Below are positions 33,253 to 46,044 of a DNA stretch of 64,000 bases, one piece after another. How positions within the stretch are numbered: the stretch's first letter is position 1; each line of letters starts with the position of its first letter. A program made the translations under genes and the position numbers. A model generated the notes under the pieces. The model was not told the DNA's origin. It worked only from the letters and a program-made list of their open reading frames with translations, and made no database searches. The stretch is taken from contig JBBHKE010000210.1 of NCBI GenBank assembly GCA_037447655.1, positions 22,960 to 86,959 of the forward strand. The letters are read 5' to 3'. This DNA comes from Zygnema cylindricum (taxonomy: Eukaryota; Streptophyta; Zygnematophyceae; Zygnematales; Zygnemataceae).

Positions 33253-33973
33253 GGGTGGGCTTTCATTAGGCGCCTCAAGAATCGTACGAAAAAATTTACT
33301 GAAGGGCGTGCCTTCCATTAGGTCGCGTCAGCAAACCATATTTTATTTGCGTGTCTCATTCTGTTTGGTAACACGTAGGCTAATATTAGATTATTAAAAT
33401 CTTGTTAGAATCTTATATGCAAAGTCTGAACGCAATATCTATACGAACGGAGGTAATATTTGTTCCAGCGTAGTAAATATCTGTACGAGCGGAGGAAATA
33501 TCTGTACCAGCGGAGGTAATTAATGACTCGTACAGAGGGCATTAAATGTACTACTGAAAATTTCTAAAACCAACGAGAAAAAATTGGCGGCAAACTTTAA
33601 TGGTGGGAGCGTGACGGGATTATTTCGGCGGATTCGCAGCCACCCTTGCTGAAAGCACGTGGCCCATGCGACGTGTACGCACATACGCCTGCTCATCGTG
33701 GATATTTTTTCCTTTTCCACGTGGCCTATTTTTACTCGTTCTGTCTTTGAGAACTGTCCTCCCTGTGCACGGTCTTATCAAATTGTAGGGTTGGTGACGT
33801 GGTGTCTCGGATAAAAAATGTAATGGCATCCGAGGGTCCGAATTTACGCCTACAACCTTGGACATTTTTCTGTAATGACGTTTTCCTTGAAAAAAACCTT
33901 TCTGTACGGACTTGTACGAAACGGTACGACCGTAAGTAAAAAACCCCACTCTTTTGCTAATAGAAGGCCACCC
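33253..33973. mobile_element. PIF/Harbinger-like MITE
   Basis: Ends GGGTGGGCTTTCATTAGGCG and, reverse-complemented, GGGTGGCCTTCTATTAGC, flanked by TTA (33250-33252 and 33974-33976). It is similar in ends and length to the MITE at 26159-26955. It contains three short repeats of the CTGTACGAGCGGAGG/TATCTGTACCAGC type (33440-33515). No coding region is seen. Confidence 0.7.
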
Positions 33974-33976
33974 TTA

Positions 33977-36099
33977 ATGATGATCTAACTTTTATCGTTC
34001 TTGCAACTGCCGATGCACCTACGTTAGAGCATTTTGTCATTTACTCTTTTTCGCTTTTTTCCATTTTTTCTGCAATATCTCCACATTCCAAGCGGCCCAC
34101 GCTCGGTCATCTACACCATCGGGCTGCTAAAGAATGGTTTTAACGACCAAAATTTGTTAAATTATAATGATTATGGAAGTACGGACCAATGGACTCCCAT
34201 TTCAGGAGTCACATACAGAGAATCCAAGCCTCTGCGCCCAAAAACATCCAATCTTTTGATCGTACGGCTGGTCAGCAAAGATCTTTGGACATTTTTCGTT
34301 GTCCAATGCCTTCCATGACTGTACTTAACCTTACATAAAAGTACAATACAATACAGTACAGCGCCAATCGCTATTAGCGTTGTGTACACTAATTCCGTCC
34401 CGCTTTTTCTATTTTTATTCTCCATTAGCGTAGTTCATTCTATTTTTTTCTGTATTCTATTTAGGGTTAAATTGTAGTTACCGTACAAAATGGAAGTTCG
34501 TCATCGTTTAATTAGTGTGGTGTATAGATAGTACGTGACCGTACGAAAGTGTACCTTTTAAAAGAAAAAGGTACAATTAATTACGTATATGAGCCGCGGA
34601 TGCATGAGAATGTGCGGTCTTTAAAAATGGTTCAATCCGGTTCGTAAAAAATTACGTTGCACATATTTGACCAAGAACCGCATGGTCAACAGTGTGAACG
34701 TCAAACATGTTCGCATGTGGAAATTCATTTTTGCAGTAAATGAACGTAACTAAACGCAATGTCATGGCGGCGTATAACTGTAACTTTGATATATATAATT
34801 TCAACATCAAGTAGGTTCCTTGTACGCACTTATAGTTACTACTAATGCTATTTTGTGGTTATAGTTCATTTAGCGTAAATGTTTATTGTATTAAGGTGAA
34901 GATGGTCCCATTTAGTATAAATGTGCATTGTAATATTGTGTTGAACACAAAATAAAGTATACGTTCATGTTTAATACGGGGTTGATGTGCCAAAAAACCC
35001 TTAATTTAGGTTGTTATTCGAATTTAATAGAATAAAATAACAACAATTGGCGTTGGTAATATTTGGGGAGAGGAAACGCCAAATGCAGACAGTCCATAAA
35101 AAAAAAGATTCAAATTTGGCGATTCACAACCAACTGTTTTTTTCGTGGGATCTGAGCGACGTCATTTTGACAAATATATCATTTGTTCACGGCAAAGCAG
35201 GCGAACGCTCCGCTGCCTGCTCCACATTTTATCCATGGATTCCATTTCAACAACCGCAAGCGTATTTTAATTCCCCTCCTCACGCCTCCTCATATCGTTA
35301 TTACTTCAAGCTAAGCCTTCTTCCCTCTCTATCAACCTAGCATTTCCTCATCCAACCATCTTGTCTCTTCCATATCTCCCTAAAATTATGGTGAATAACG
35401 CTCTCTCTTCCGGTTTGTGTGTCCCTCACCCTTGCCATATTCCTCAACTCCTTGTCTCCCCATATGTCTGCTCCACCTCCTCCTCTCCCCCCACCCCCAC
35501 TTTCTTCACACTCTACCTTTGCTGCAATCTCTTTATTTTTTCTTCGTCCTCTTTTGTTGCACACTTTTTATTTTCTCCTCTTCCACTCTCTCCTTCTCAA
35601 TGTGTCTAGCTTTAATTTTTTATCATGTTCTCTACTTGTGTTTTTATCCACTTCCTTTCTCCCCCTCCTCCGCTACCTCTCTTCACTTGCCTCTTTCTCT
35701 CTCTATCTCCCTCTCCCCCTCTCTCCCTCTGAATTTGCTTCTCCCTATTCGTGAATCCCTCTCTCTCCCTATATTCTTATCTTTTTCGTTCCCATACTGA
35801 AGGAGCCTATCGCACTCTCTCAATGTGTCTCCCTTCTCCTCCCTCCCACTCCTCCCCCCTTCAAATGCTGCCCCCTCGCCCTCAATCTCTTTCATTCCAT
35901 TTTCGTAGCTATCTCCAATTTATTTTGCGTAAATGTTTTATTTTTTTGTACCTTTAATTGTATTTTGTTTTATTTGTTTATTTTGCTGTCATTCGATTTT
36001 TGTTGGTTGTGGTTGGTAATATGTCATTGATTCACTTTTTTTGTTTGTCTTATTTGCAGTTGTGACGTATGCAAGTTGAAAAGAAGTAATTAATATTCA
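33977..36099. other. Gene-free DNA with a CT-rich stretch
   Basis: No gene is recognised. An isolated AATCGCTATTAGCG (about 34366) resembles a CACCGTG-family end without a partner. From about 35330 to 35900 the plus strand is CT-rich (CTCTCTCCC units) and yields Ser/Leu/Pro artefact ORFs in all frames. Confidence 0.45.
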
Positions 36100-36104
36100 C
36101 TTCT

Positions 36105-36973
36105 TAATTTAGACTTTAGAGTGAAGAGAGAGAGAGAGAGTGACGATGGTTGCCGCCATAGTCAGAAAGAAACAGGCAGACAGGCAGACAGATTAATAGA
36201 TTGCCAAAATGTTGCCCTAAACTGAATTTGAACCTAGGTCTCAAAGAACGATATAACGTATGCCTTAACCATTATGGCGTATACGAAACGATACACACAT
36301 TCAGTTTGCTATGTATTTAAACTTTTACGCAAAACGTCACTTTCATTAAAACATACCAAAATTGACGAAACGACATCTATAGTCAAACGACGCTCGCGGA
36401 CGCGAATCTAGCGGTGTAAAATACATGATCGGACGGACGTTGTCGCCCCCGCCAAACCCGAATGAATATTTGGCGGCTTTCAAACATAGCGGCGCAATGT
36501 TCCACGTGGCGCCACATCATTGGACACCGTAAAGGATGGGAGGAGGAACGATGACTCCCAAGTTGACAAGTGTCAACCAGAAGGCCATGTTGTACAATGG
36601 CCGTACAAGAAGTACAATCGCCAATGTACCTTCTTGTACTATACACTCTTTTGATTGGCCAAAAGTAGATTAGTAAGTAGTTGTGAGTAGGAGTTAAGGG
36701 ACTTAGCGTGTTTGAGGCGCCTCTCTCCATGTGACCTTTTGTATTTATAGGCCATCTTTGGCCAGCCATAACTTACTGCTCAGTGGAGCAAATTCAGTGA
36801 TTCTTTTTGTGTTTTACTCAAGGGAGTCTTCTCCTCACAGGGGTGAGGGTGGTCAGAATATTTTTGTGCCTGGGCGGCACTTATTCAGTGGGAAAGTGAA
36901 AGGGTCAAATATTATCCTAGAGGCTTTACATCGGCTGTTCATTATGTGGGTTAATGGAGACCACAAAATTTCA
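36105..36973 (+). mobile_element. Solo LTR, Copia-3/Copia-4 group
   Basis: 869 bp flanked by perfect CTTCT duplications (36100-36104 and 36974-36978). It aligns with the Copia-3 LTR (CGCCTCTCTC, TATTTATAGGC, CAGTGGA, ACAGGGGTG, GGTCAGA blocks in order). The ATG at 36954 lies exactly 20 nt before the end (M-E-T-T-K-F). The first base pair is TA instead of TG. An antisense tRNA-like segment lies at 36223-36274. Confidence 0.78.
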
Positions 36974-37027
36974 CTTCTACAAATGGAGATAACGAGCATA
37001 CTATTAAAGTATAAAATAAAATATTTT

Positions 37028-37110
37028 GAACGAGAGGGGGAAAGTGAGGGAGGAGAGGAAAGAGGGAGGTGAGGAAAGGAAGAGAGTAGAGGTGAGGGTG
37101 GAGAGGGGGG
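37028..37110. repeat. Purine tract
   Basis: GAGGGGGAAAGTGAGGG-type low-complexity DNA right after the solo LTR. It has no coding meaning. Confidence 0.85.
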
Positions 37111-37776
37111 AAACAAAAAATGAGAGATTTTAAAAGAGGGAGGTTAGGCGTTGCTTTGTTGTTTATTGAGTCTAGTTTTTTACTACACAATTGAAAAAAA
37201 CAAGTAGGTCATGGAGAAATCTAGATAGGAATAATCTTATGTGTTTTTGTTGGGGTTGTACATTCAGTAATTTTCCGACATAGGATTTCGTTTGTTCAGT
37301 TTTCAATTTTTTTATATATGCATTTCCAACCCTTGTACAACTGTTATGTGCCCCGTGGAAGCAATATAAAACAAAGGAATCGGTCGTTTATAGTTTTAAT
37401 TTATGTTTTCCATATTTATGTTTATGTATATTATTTGTGTTTTTTATATTTTGTATCTTATATATAAATTTGCTCTACGTTTGTAAAATGTGCTTTTTCT
37501 TGTTAAAAAGTTATGATCCGAGGTTATTATGATAACGAGATTAGAAAAAAAAAGGCATTTTAGGACAAATAAAATAATAAATACAAAAAACAAAAAAATT
37601 ATGATTATTGTTTATAATTTTTGTGGACTAAGCTTAAAAAGAGAAGTATATAATTTTTATATAATTAACGAAGTAAAACATAATTTCGGATTATATTTTA
37701 TTTCTTTGGGCAAAGACTTTGCGTTATGCGCATGACACAAAAGTAATTTATTATATTGTACTTTTAATACGACTAT
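37111..37776. other. AT-rich gene-free DNA
   Basis: Nothing recognisable up to the target-site duplication GTAAA (37777-37781) of the Gypsy element. Confidence 0.45.
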
Positions 37777-37781
37777 GTAAA

Positions 37782-38276
37782 TGTAACAGGGTAACAAGGT
37801 TGGGAACTTAGTGGCTAGAAACTCGGCTGCTATAGTTGCGGTTGCAGAGCAGCGCAGCTGCGATTCCAGATCAGCGCAACATAGCAGCAGAGCAATTTAG
37901 TAAAATAGCGTAGCGCAACATAGCAACGCAGCGTAGCAGTATAGCAACGCCGCAGAATGTAGATTTTATCGTATAGTTATGGAAGGATACCTTGGATAGA
38001 TCTCGATTGACCGCGAAGGTCCACGTGTATATTTGTACAATATTGGGCTGACTAGCAATTAGTTAGTTTAAATAGTGAGACAGACGTGGTAGAAGACAGA
38101 CTCTTTGAGTAGACCTTCGCAGCGAGCGCTGAATATTGTAATCCTCTCTGGAGTAATAAAACGCAACCTTGTCTGTTACTGCTGTGTGCGCCTGCTGTTG
38201 CTACGGGAAGATCCTTGGAGCTTTCCGCTGTGCATCGTGGTGGATTGTGGTGCTTGCAATTATTGTCTCTTTTACA
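37782..38276 (+). repeat. 5' LTR of the Gypsy element
   Basis: 495 bp starting TGTAACAGGG and ending CTTTTACA. It contains a block of AGCAGCGCAGC/AGCGCAACATAGC words (37850-37945) and repeats at 44591-49560 with interruptions. Confidence 0.9.
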
Positions 38277-38277
38277 C

Positions 38278-38289
38278 TGGTATCGGAGC
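38278..38289 (+). other. Gypsy primer-binding site
   Basis: TGGTATCGGAGC one base after the LTR, matching the 3' end of initiator tRNA-Met with one difference from the usual TGGTATCAGAGC. This is conventional 3'-end priming, unlike the Copia elements here. Confidence 0.85.
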
Positions 38290-38310
38290 TTTTCCCCGTG
38301 ACTCGATAGC

Positions 38311-39498
38311 ATGGACGAACACGGCGTGTCCACTACGGAAATGTTAGCACAAGTTCTCAGGGAGTTAGAAAACGTTAGATTACAGAACGCGCAACTGAGC
38401 AACACCGTCGCAACTTTGGAATCTCGTCTTGGTGAGCGACCTCATGGAAGCATGGAGAGGGATTACAGGAGACCGAAATTACGACTTCTCGATGAGTTCG
38501 ACCCTACAAGACATAAGAACCTAGACACGTGGTTATTCTCTGTTGCGACTTATCTCGAGAATTTTCCTAGCTTGTCGGACCGTGAGAAGTTTCACTACGC
38601 GGGTGGTCTTCTTAAAGGGGCAGCGGGGGCATGGTGGAGGACTATGGTAGAGAATGATGAGATACCAACCGTTTGGGCTCTCTTCATTCAACTCCTCCGT
38701 GACGCTTGGCGGCTCGTCAATACGGTGAATGCGGCAAGAGATAAGATCGCAGTGCTGAAGCAACGAACCTCAGTGTTGGAGTTTACGCAGCGGTTCTTGG
38801 AGTGCAAAGTTCAAATACCAAGGATGACGGAGGATGAGGCCGTGGATCGCTACATGAAGGGGCTTAAATCATCTATTCGTAGGGATGTGGAACAAAGGCT
38901 TGCTCGGGAAAGCATGACTACTAGCCTCTCAGCAATCATCCAATTTGCGGAGCAGACCGATTCGGTCAACTTCAACCTCCGGAGACCTTATCATTACGGG
39001 TCGAGCAGCGGAGGAGGAAGCCGACGAGACGATGGCCCAACCCCCATGGAGCTCGGAGCAATTGACGAGGATAAGGAAGTGGTCAATGTCCTGCGGAGAA
39101 AGAAGAAATCTACCAAGACCAAGACCAATGACTTATCCCCCGAGGAGCTTCATCGGAGGAGGCAAAGTGGCCTATGCTTTCAGTGCGGTTCCCCAGATCA
39201 TGTGGCTCAAGAATGTCCGAAACGGAAAGGTCCCAAAAAGGGAAAACTCAACATTATGAGGTTAGCCGGAGAAGGAGGAGACCCTTTGATATTTCAGGGT
39301 CAAATCGGAGTGAACGCAACTAACTTGATGGTGGACTCCGGAGCATCGGGGAACTTCATCAACGAGGCGACGGTGAAAATGTTGAAACTTCCTCTCGTAG
39401 TGCTAAAGGATCATCAGTCGGTACGATTGGCCGACGGAAGTTCCTTATCGATTACCCATCGTACTCCGAGGTTACGCGTCGGAATTGGGAAATTCTGA
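38311..39498 (+). pseudogene. Gypsy Gag and protease
   Basis: 395 codons: coiled-coil-like N terminus, retrotransposon Gag domain (FHYAGGLLKGAAGAWWRTM, YMKGLKSSIRRDVE), CCHC knuckle (CFQCGSPDHVAQEC, residues 289-302) and the protease active site LMVDSGASGNFI (Asp 342). An in-frame TGA at 39496 ends it just before the next protease segment, so the polyprotein is cut. Gag itself is complete. Its start lies shortly after the primer site, unlike in the Copia elements. Confidence 0.88.
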
Positions 39499-39519
39499 TG
39501 GTATGACACGCTTCATGTA

Positions 39520-39939
39520 TTGCCTTTTGGGGACCCTGAAGTAATCTTAGGGAAACCGTGGCTGCAAAAATGGAATCTGACGATCGATTGGCGAAGTGGT
39601 GATATGAGAGTGAAGAAAGGTGAAGAAGAGTTTGAGGTAAAAGCGGGAGCGGCTGGTAAGGGAGCGGAAGAGGGACGCTTACTTTCGGCCTTACAGCTTA
39701 AGAGGGCAATCAAGAAAGGGGAAACGATTGGTATGGCGGTCGTCAAGCCAATGGAAGAGGCGAAAGAGGAGATCCCGGAAGAAATGAAGAAGAAGGACCC
39801 CGACTTTGACTCAAAAGAAAGTGACGACACTGGAAAGACTTCCGAAGAGGCCTTGGAAGTCGTGACAAAACTTCTCGGAAGTACGTTGATGTATTTCCCT
39901 CGAAGCTCCCCGAAGGACTACCTCCGAAGCGCGAAGTAG
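39520..39939 (+). pseudogene. Gypsy protease end and linker to RT
   Basis: Begins in LPFGDPEVILGKPWLQKWN, the conserved protease C-terminal motif (ILGxxWL-type), followed by an acidic/basic linker. It ends at a TAG at 39937 and is separated from the RT start by a short frame break. It is part of one ancestral gag-pol frame. Confidence 0.8.
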
Positions 39940-39986
39940 ACCACAAGATATAGCTTGTTCCCGGAGCGGTACCCCCGGCTAATCGG

Positions 39987-41155
39987 ATGTACAAGATGAG
40001 TTACACCGAATTAGACGAACTCAAAAAGCAACTCGCAGAGTTGGTCGAAGCCGGAGCAATAGAATCGAGCAAGTCACCGTATGGAGCTCTCGTTCTCTTC
40101 GTGAATAAAAAAGATGGAGGTTTTCGTATGTGTGTGGACTACCGAGCGCTAAACAAGTTAACGGTCAAAATGAGTACCCTTTACCGAGAATAGACGAATT
40201 GTTGGACCGACTTCGAGGTGCTAAATATTTCTTGAAGATAGATATGCGGAGTGGTTATCACCAGATTAGAAAGACGACGTTTAGAACTCGGTATGGCCAT
40301 TTCCAATTTCGTGTAATGCCGTTCGGGTTAACCAATGGGCCGACAACTTTTATGCATCTGATGAACTCCATCTTTCGGCAATATCTGGATGCGTTTGTAA
40401 TCATCTTTCTAGACGATATCTTGGTGTATAGCCGAACGCTGGAGGATCATATGACGCACTTACGAACGGTCCTACAAATCCTTCGGGAAAATAAGTTGTA
40501 CGCAAAGAGGAGTAAATGTGACTTCTTGAAGGAGAAAATTGATTTTATGGGCCATGTGGTGAGCCGGGACGGAATCGCAGTGGATCCGAACAAAACGAGG
40601 GCAGTGAAGGAGTGGCCGCAGTCTATGAACATTACGGAATTACGAAGATTTCTAGGATTATGCTCCTACTATCGACGTTTTGTCGAAGGTTTCGCCAAAA
40701 TCGCTGCACCACTCACGGAATTACTTAAAAATGACGTGCCCTACGAGTGGAAATCGGCCCAAGGGGCAGCTTTTAACACGCTAAAGGAGCAATTGGTTAC
40801 CGCCCTTGTGTTAGCTGTTCCCGACCCGGACTTACCTTGGACGATAATTACAGACGCGAGCGATACCGCTATTAGAGCAATCCTTATGCAGGATCAAGGA
40901 AAAGGCCTACAACCCATTGCCTACTAGAGTCGAAAACTAAAGGCACTAGAGCTTAACTTGGCCACTAATGAAAAGGAGACAATTGCGATCATCAACGCGC
41001 TGGAAGTTTGGAAATGTTACGTTCAGGGGAAGCGGATCACAATTATCACGGATCACCATGCCTCGCAATACCTACAAACACAGCCGAAGTTGTCAAAGAA
41101 ACAAGCGCGATGGATGACGTTTTCTGCAGACCTTCGGGCCGGAACTTGTCATTGA
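39987..41155 (+). pseudogene. Gypsy reverse transcriptase and RNase H
   Basis: RT motifs in order: [10 protein letters not shown], then after a frameshift near 40175 [14 protein letters not shown] (catalytic Asp), [25 protein letters not shown] (FLDD active site), [16 protein letters not shown]. RNase H starts at [15 protein letters not shown] and continues past a TAG stop at 40925 with TNEKETIAIINALEVWK and TDHHASQYL. The active-site residues are present, but the frameshift and stop disable it. Confidence 0.9.
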
Positions 41156-41218
41156 ATATAAGCCGGGCAAGAAGAATCCGGCAGATGCGCTGTCGAGAGA
41201 CGCGGAGTCGCTGCTCCA

Positions 41219-43840
41219 GTGGCGGAGCAACAATCGCAAACATCGCAGGATGTAGACGTGAGCTCTGTGAAAAAGAACACCGCAGCGTCGGACACAGCGC
41301 AAGATTCCAAACTCAGCGCAATCACTAGAACGGTGCTAGTGGACGATCAGTGGCTAAGTAGAATCAAGGCCGCATACGACGATGACGAGTCATTAAAAGA
41401 ACTGATAAAACGGAAGGTATTAGTTCGGACCGCCAATGGTATGTGGCGATATAGACCAAGTCAAACAACAAGAATTTACGTTCGGACAAACCGGGAGCTA
41501 CGTCATTCGATACTCAAATTAAGTCATGATGAACCGCCCAGTGGACATTTTGGCCGGGATAAAACAACCGCACGTGTCGCTGAAGCGTATTATTGGCCAA
41601 ACATGACTCGAGACATTGCGGAGTATATCTGGACGTGTGACTCCTGTAACAGAAGCAAATCCGAATCGGTTCACCAAGGTCTGTTACAACCCCTTCCGAT
41701 CCCATGTGTTCCCTAGGAAGCGATTTCGATGGATTTCATCGTTGCTCTCCCGTTAACCAAGGAAGGTTATGACTCTATTTTCGTCGTCGTGGATTACCTG
41801 ACGAGAATGGCTCATTTCTTACCTACAACAACCACAGCCACAGCGAGAGATGTGGCAGACTTATTTTTTCGGGAGATATTCCGCCATCATGGACTCCCAA
41901 AGAGGATCGTCAGCGACCGGGATCGTAAATTTGTGAGTCACTTTTGGAGAAGTCTGTTCGAGCTGTGTGGAACGCAGCTGGCCGTGTCCACAGCTTACCA
42001 CCCTCAAACAGATGGTCAGACTGAAAAGGTGAATCAGACTTTGGAGGAGGCATTGCGGGCCTATGTTTCGGTGCACCAAACGGATTGGGTAAACCATCTA
42101 ACAACGATTGAGGTGGCGTACAACAGTGCGGTGCACTCGTCCACGAATGATACGCCATTCTCCCTCAACAGACGACAACCCACCCTTCCACAAAACTTAT
42201 TGGTCGCGGACTGCCCTACGCTGGCAGCTCGAGATTTTGCCAAAACTTTGCAAGAGAACATGGAAAAGGCGGCGAAAACATTCCAACTGGCAAAGGATCG
42301 TCAAAAGTCGCAGGCTGACTCTCACCGAAAGGAAACCGTTTTCAGCGTGGGTGATAAGGTTCGCCTTAATATGGCAAACCTCTCCTTACCTAGTGACTTC
42401 TCTAAGAAATTAGCACCGAAATTCACGCGCCCATTCACGGTTCTGTCACGTGTGGGAGAGGTGGCTTATAAGTTGGATATTCCGAAGGAGTGGCATATCC
42501 ACAATGTCTTCCATGTTTCCCTGCTTAAACAATTTAGAGACCCTGATTCGATGTTTCCTAATCGACGGCGGAATACTCCTTTGCCCCCTGTTCACGGTAC
42601 CTCGGACGAGTATGAGGTGGAGGAGGTACTTCAGTCGCGCCGCTCTCGGAATTCCAACACCAGCCAGTATCTGGTGCGTTGGAAGGGCTACGGCGCTGAG
42701 GATGAATCTTGGGTGAACGAGGAGGATCTGCATTCTCCTCAGTTACTGCGCCGGTTTCCGAAGAGTGAGGACACTCAATTTCACCGGAGGGGCAATCCCA
42801 ACGGCCGCGGTAAAAGAACGAATCGCGGTGACGCAACCATCTCAACTATATTAGGGACGCGGCGAAGAAACGCAACGACGATGTTACCTCACTTCGGCGA
42901 TACAGCGGTGCAGCCGCCGCAGCGCAGCATGGATACGGTACCATCAGAGGAACGCAGCGCCACCGCTGCGCTGACAGGAAAGCGCAACGGCGCAATTGTG
43001 TTTCACCACATTGGTGACAACGAACCCTCGGTTTCGCCGCAGCAGCGCAATTTTATAAATGTTGGATGCTACGATACCCTCGCACAATGCGACGCTTCAC
43101 AAAATCCAAACGTGAAACCCTCCACCCTCTGTAACAAAGCCGCCATCCGCCCTCGCGCCCAGCCTACTCCAGGCAGTTTAGAGAGTGCTTCACTCTGCAC
43201 AGCCAGCTTACCCTCCCTTCTCGCACTACCAGAATTATCCGACGCCACAACATCCATGGCATTGTCGTCTTCTCCACCGCCAAAAAGAAAGAGACTGGTA
43301 CGGGTAGGGCGAGGGGATGTACCCCGCCCGGATAGATTGTTAGAGGCGGCAGAGACCATGGTAGAGGCAGACACGAGGAGGGAGGTAGAGGCAGTCCTTG
43401 AACTAGAGGAGACAGCTAGTAGCGGGGCAGGGCCAGCGGAGACCAGCGGAGGAGAGGGGTCAGAAAATTCACAAGACCACGAGTACAACCCACTCCAAGA
43501 AGGGGATCAGGAGGATGAGGAAGACCATGAGATTTTGGATGCGGAGGAGCCAGAACTGGAACCGACACCCCTGCAAATTGAGGAGCGTGCCTCCGATCTG
43601 GAGGTGATGAGGGACCCTAATAAGGAGAGCACCGCAGACGAGCAGTCCTCGGAAAGCTCGGAGAAGAAGGCGGAAGCACAATATCCTAATGAAGACGAGG
43701 TATTTCTCCTCGGAAGGGAAAGAAGGGACAAGGACGAGGAAAGTGAGCAGGAAGAAGAAATCCCCGATTATCTCTTTCCATCTCCTATGGACACTCTGCA
43801 TCCGGACCCTACCTTCAGCTTCGTCAAGCGCCTGTATTGA
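41219..43840 (+). pseudogene. Gypsy integrase with chromodomain and long C-terminal tail
   Basis: An HHCC zinc-binding region (HDEPPSGHFGRDKTT, TCDSCNRSKS) lies in 41219-41716. A TAG at 41714 precedes the core frame 41729-43840 (703 codons), which has core Asp 2 (MDFIVALP), Asp 63 (IVSDRDRKF) and Glu 99 (DGQTEKVNQ). A chromodomain spans residues 294-345 (EYEVEEVLQSRR, YLVRWKGYG, DESWV) and should bind histone-tail marks to direct insertion. The tail of about 355 residues after it is unusual: a low-complexity part, a nuclear-localisation-like PPPKRKRLVRVGRG (517-529) and a very acidic end. It runs toward the YHPWD domain of the next entry. Confidence 0.9.
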
Positions 43841-44546
43841 GACCCTTCAGAGTAGCGTGCAACGAGGCGCACAGGTTGCGCACACGAAAACCTGGGGACC
43901 CTATATATATCCCCGCCGATGTGCCGTCACACCCTGCCTGAAATTTCATGAGGACGAAGGACCTGGGAAACAACCATAAAGGTTACGTACAATTAAACCC
44001 TCACACCCTGCCATTTGTGGAGGTAGTTGACGAGCACTATTGGTACAGGTTGCACGTTCCCGGGTTACTCCGCCATTACCACCCGTGGGATGTCCGTCTG
44101 CATGACATTATCTCTTGGGCGAAGGTTACACCCGAGGTACGGGCACTCAAGCTGGCACGAAAGAGCGCTCTACAACGGGCCCGAGCCGCTAGGAACACGT
44201 GTCTTTTAAATTAACGAAGGTACCGCGGTGGGAACTGACAGAGGGGGTGGCACTAAGGGCACAGCAAGCCGAGGAACCCGAAGCTGCCAAATCTCCGGCA
44301 CCAGAAGAATCTGCGCCGACAGCCGTTCCGCTGCAACCCGAGGCACTAGCGGAGGCACCGGAGGAACGGGATGATCGGGTTCGGGAGCGAATCACTCGGA
44401 GACGCTTGGTAGCAGCGGACCACCATATTGCGTTACTGGAGACTCGTTGTGAGCAGCTCCAACACCAACTTGACACCCTACGACAAGAATTCGAGGAGTA
44501 CCGTGAGGAGACATACGGCATGCTCCGAAAATTACAATTTCCATGA
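43841..44546 (+). pseudogene. Gypsy C-terminal extra region: YHPWD domain and coiled coil
   Basis: After the tail frame stops at 43838-43840, coding continues in broken frames: 43948-44214 (88 codons, YWYRLHVPGLLRHYHPWDVR, TPEVRALKLARKS) and 44199-44546 (115 codons, Ala/Glu/Pro-rich, then a heptad-like HHIALLETRCEQLQHQLDTL coiled coil). I do not recognise the domain. Over 47 positions it matches the ORF at 53994-54632 at 23 (for example LLRHYHPWDVRL against LLRLYHPWDPRL). In both places acidic sequence precedes it and a coiled coil follows. It was probably the C-terminal part of the Gypsy polyprotein. Confidence 0.7.
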
Positions 44547-44590
44547 GGAAACAAAGTTCAGCGGGACGTTGAATCCTTAGTGGGAGGCAC

Positions 44591-44753
44591 TGTAACAGGG
44601 TTACAGGGTTGGGAACTTAGTGGCTAGAAACTCTGCTGCTATAGTTGCGGTTGCAGAGCAGCGTAGCTGCGATTTCAGATCAGCGCAACATAGCAACAAA
44701 GCAACTTAGTAGAATAGCGTAGCGCAACATAGCAACGCAGTGTAGCAGTATAG
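44591..44753 (+). repeat. 3' LTR of the Gypsy element, first piece
   Basis: TGTAACAGGG to GCAGTATAG, matching the start of the 5' LTR. It is interrupted at 44754 by a solo LTR. The LTR continues at 46045-46085 (CGCCGCAGAATGTAG) and again at 49260-49560 (TTCTGGAAGGATACC to CTTTTACA). Confidence 0.9.
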
Positions 44754-46044
44754 TGTTGTTCTTTGGTCTAAAATAGACCGCAGAAGCAACCCAAACTATC
44801 ATGCAAGAAGCTAAGCAAAGCTAGGTCAATGAACAATCATTTGAAATGCATCCTCCATATGCGTACACAGAGCAACAAACAACATTTAGGGTTTCATGGA
44901 ATAATCAACATAAATAAACCCTATGACAACATCTAAGGTTTGATGGAATAATCGACATAAACAAACCCTAGGACGAATGCATAAACAATGCATATCAAAC
45001 ATATATAAAATAACATAAATAAATAATAACAAACAAATGCATCACACATAAACAAAAGTATAATCAAAGTAAAATCAAATAATCATTATATCATTCAAAG
45101 TGCATGACCTAATCAACAACCCTAAAATACTACATCTTTGGTCCCTACTTTTCTAACAAGCATTGATGATTTCGCTAACAAAGCTCATAGCTATATATAC
45201 ACTTGTGAGCTGTCAACAAATCACTAACTGTCAAAATATCCAACATAATTTCCACTAAAACATAATATCCTATTATGACAAAATCATAACTGGAAATTAC
45301 GTAACTATCATTATCTCCTATTTAAACATGATAACCTACTATTAAGAATAAACTAATCGTAAGCGTACACCTGAAAGTCAAGCAATCGTAAGCTACACTT
45401 GTCTGTAAAAACGACACATAAATTAAAGTGTCGATATCCTCATTAATCACGTAAAATATAACTATTTTAATCAACACTAAATCATTAGTTCGCATAAAAC
45501 AAAATATTGATGTTTCAAATAATTACACTGACGCATCCACAAATCCGCGTCATAAGAGACAACTTGCTTAGTCACTTGTCGATAAGTCCACGTAGTAACC
45601 CGTCATCACATACGTACGACCCACTTGATAGTATATCCAAAAATAGCGCGAACCACTTGTCGAAATGAAATCGTACTTTTCAAATCTTTTCCGTACCGAA
45701 ACCGCGTCTTTTTCATAAGTGCGCCTCTCACATTATATTTAGTACGGGCGACACACTTTTACAAAAACATTTCAAAATCGATTACATAGGATCGCTTCGC
45801 GATCCGCCGTCCATTTCACATTACGCAAACCGTACTCACCGTAATTTGATTCGCGTCACCAAAATTTGATTCCGTACGCTTAAAAAGAATTCCTACCATT
45901 ACTCCCCCAATCCGCAAATCCATTCGAGCTTCCACATTAAATTCAGTTAGTACTCACGTTTTACAAATCGCGTCGAGTACGCACGAAACCTCACGTACGC
46001 ATGAAACGTCGCGTATGCACGAAACTAAATCTTCAAAAACAACA
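44754..46044. mobile_element. 1.3 kb solo LTR inside the Gypsy 3' LTR
   Basis: Starts TGTTGTTCTTTGG and ends AAAACAACA, flanked by TATAG (44749-44753) and TATAA (46045-46049). A second copy lies at 50247-51600. It has TG/CA ends, no ORF, and repeated TACGCACGAAAC-type words near its right end. The 5 bp duplication and terminal dinucleotides fit an LTR. The parent element is not present in the window. Confidence 0.78.

Noticed and set aside
35361-35957. Overlapping Leu/Pro/Ser ORFs in the CT-rich region
   Set aside because: Open in all frames because of low complexity; no start context or domain.
38105-38347. ORF MSRPSQRALNIVIL... as a gene (also at 49359-49640)
   Set aside because: Both copies lie in the two Gypsy LTRs; the similarity is LTR identity.
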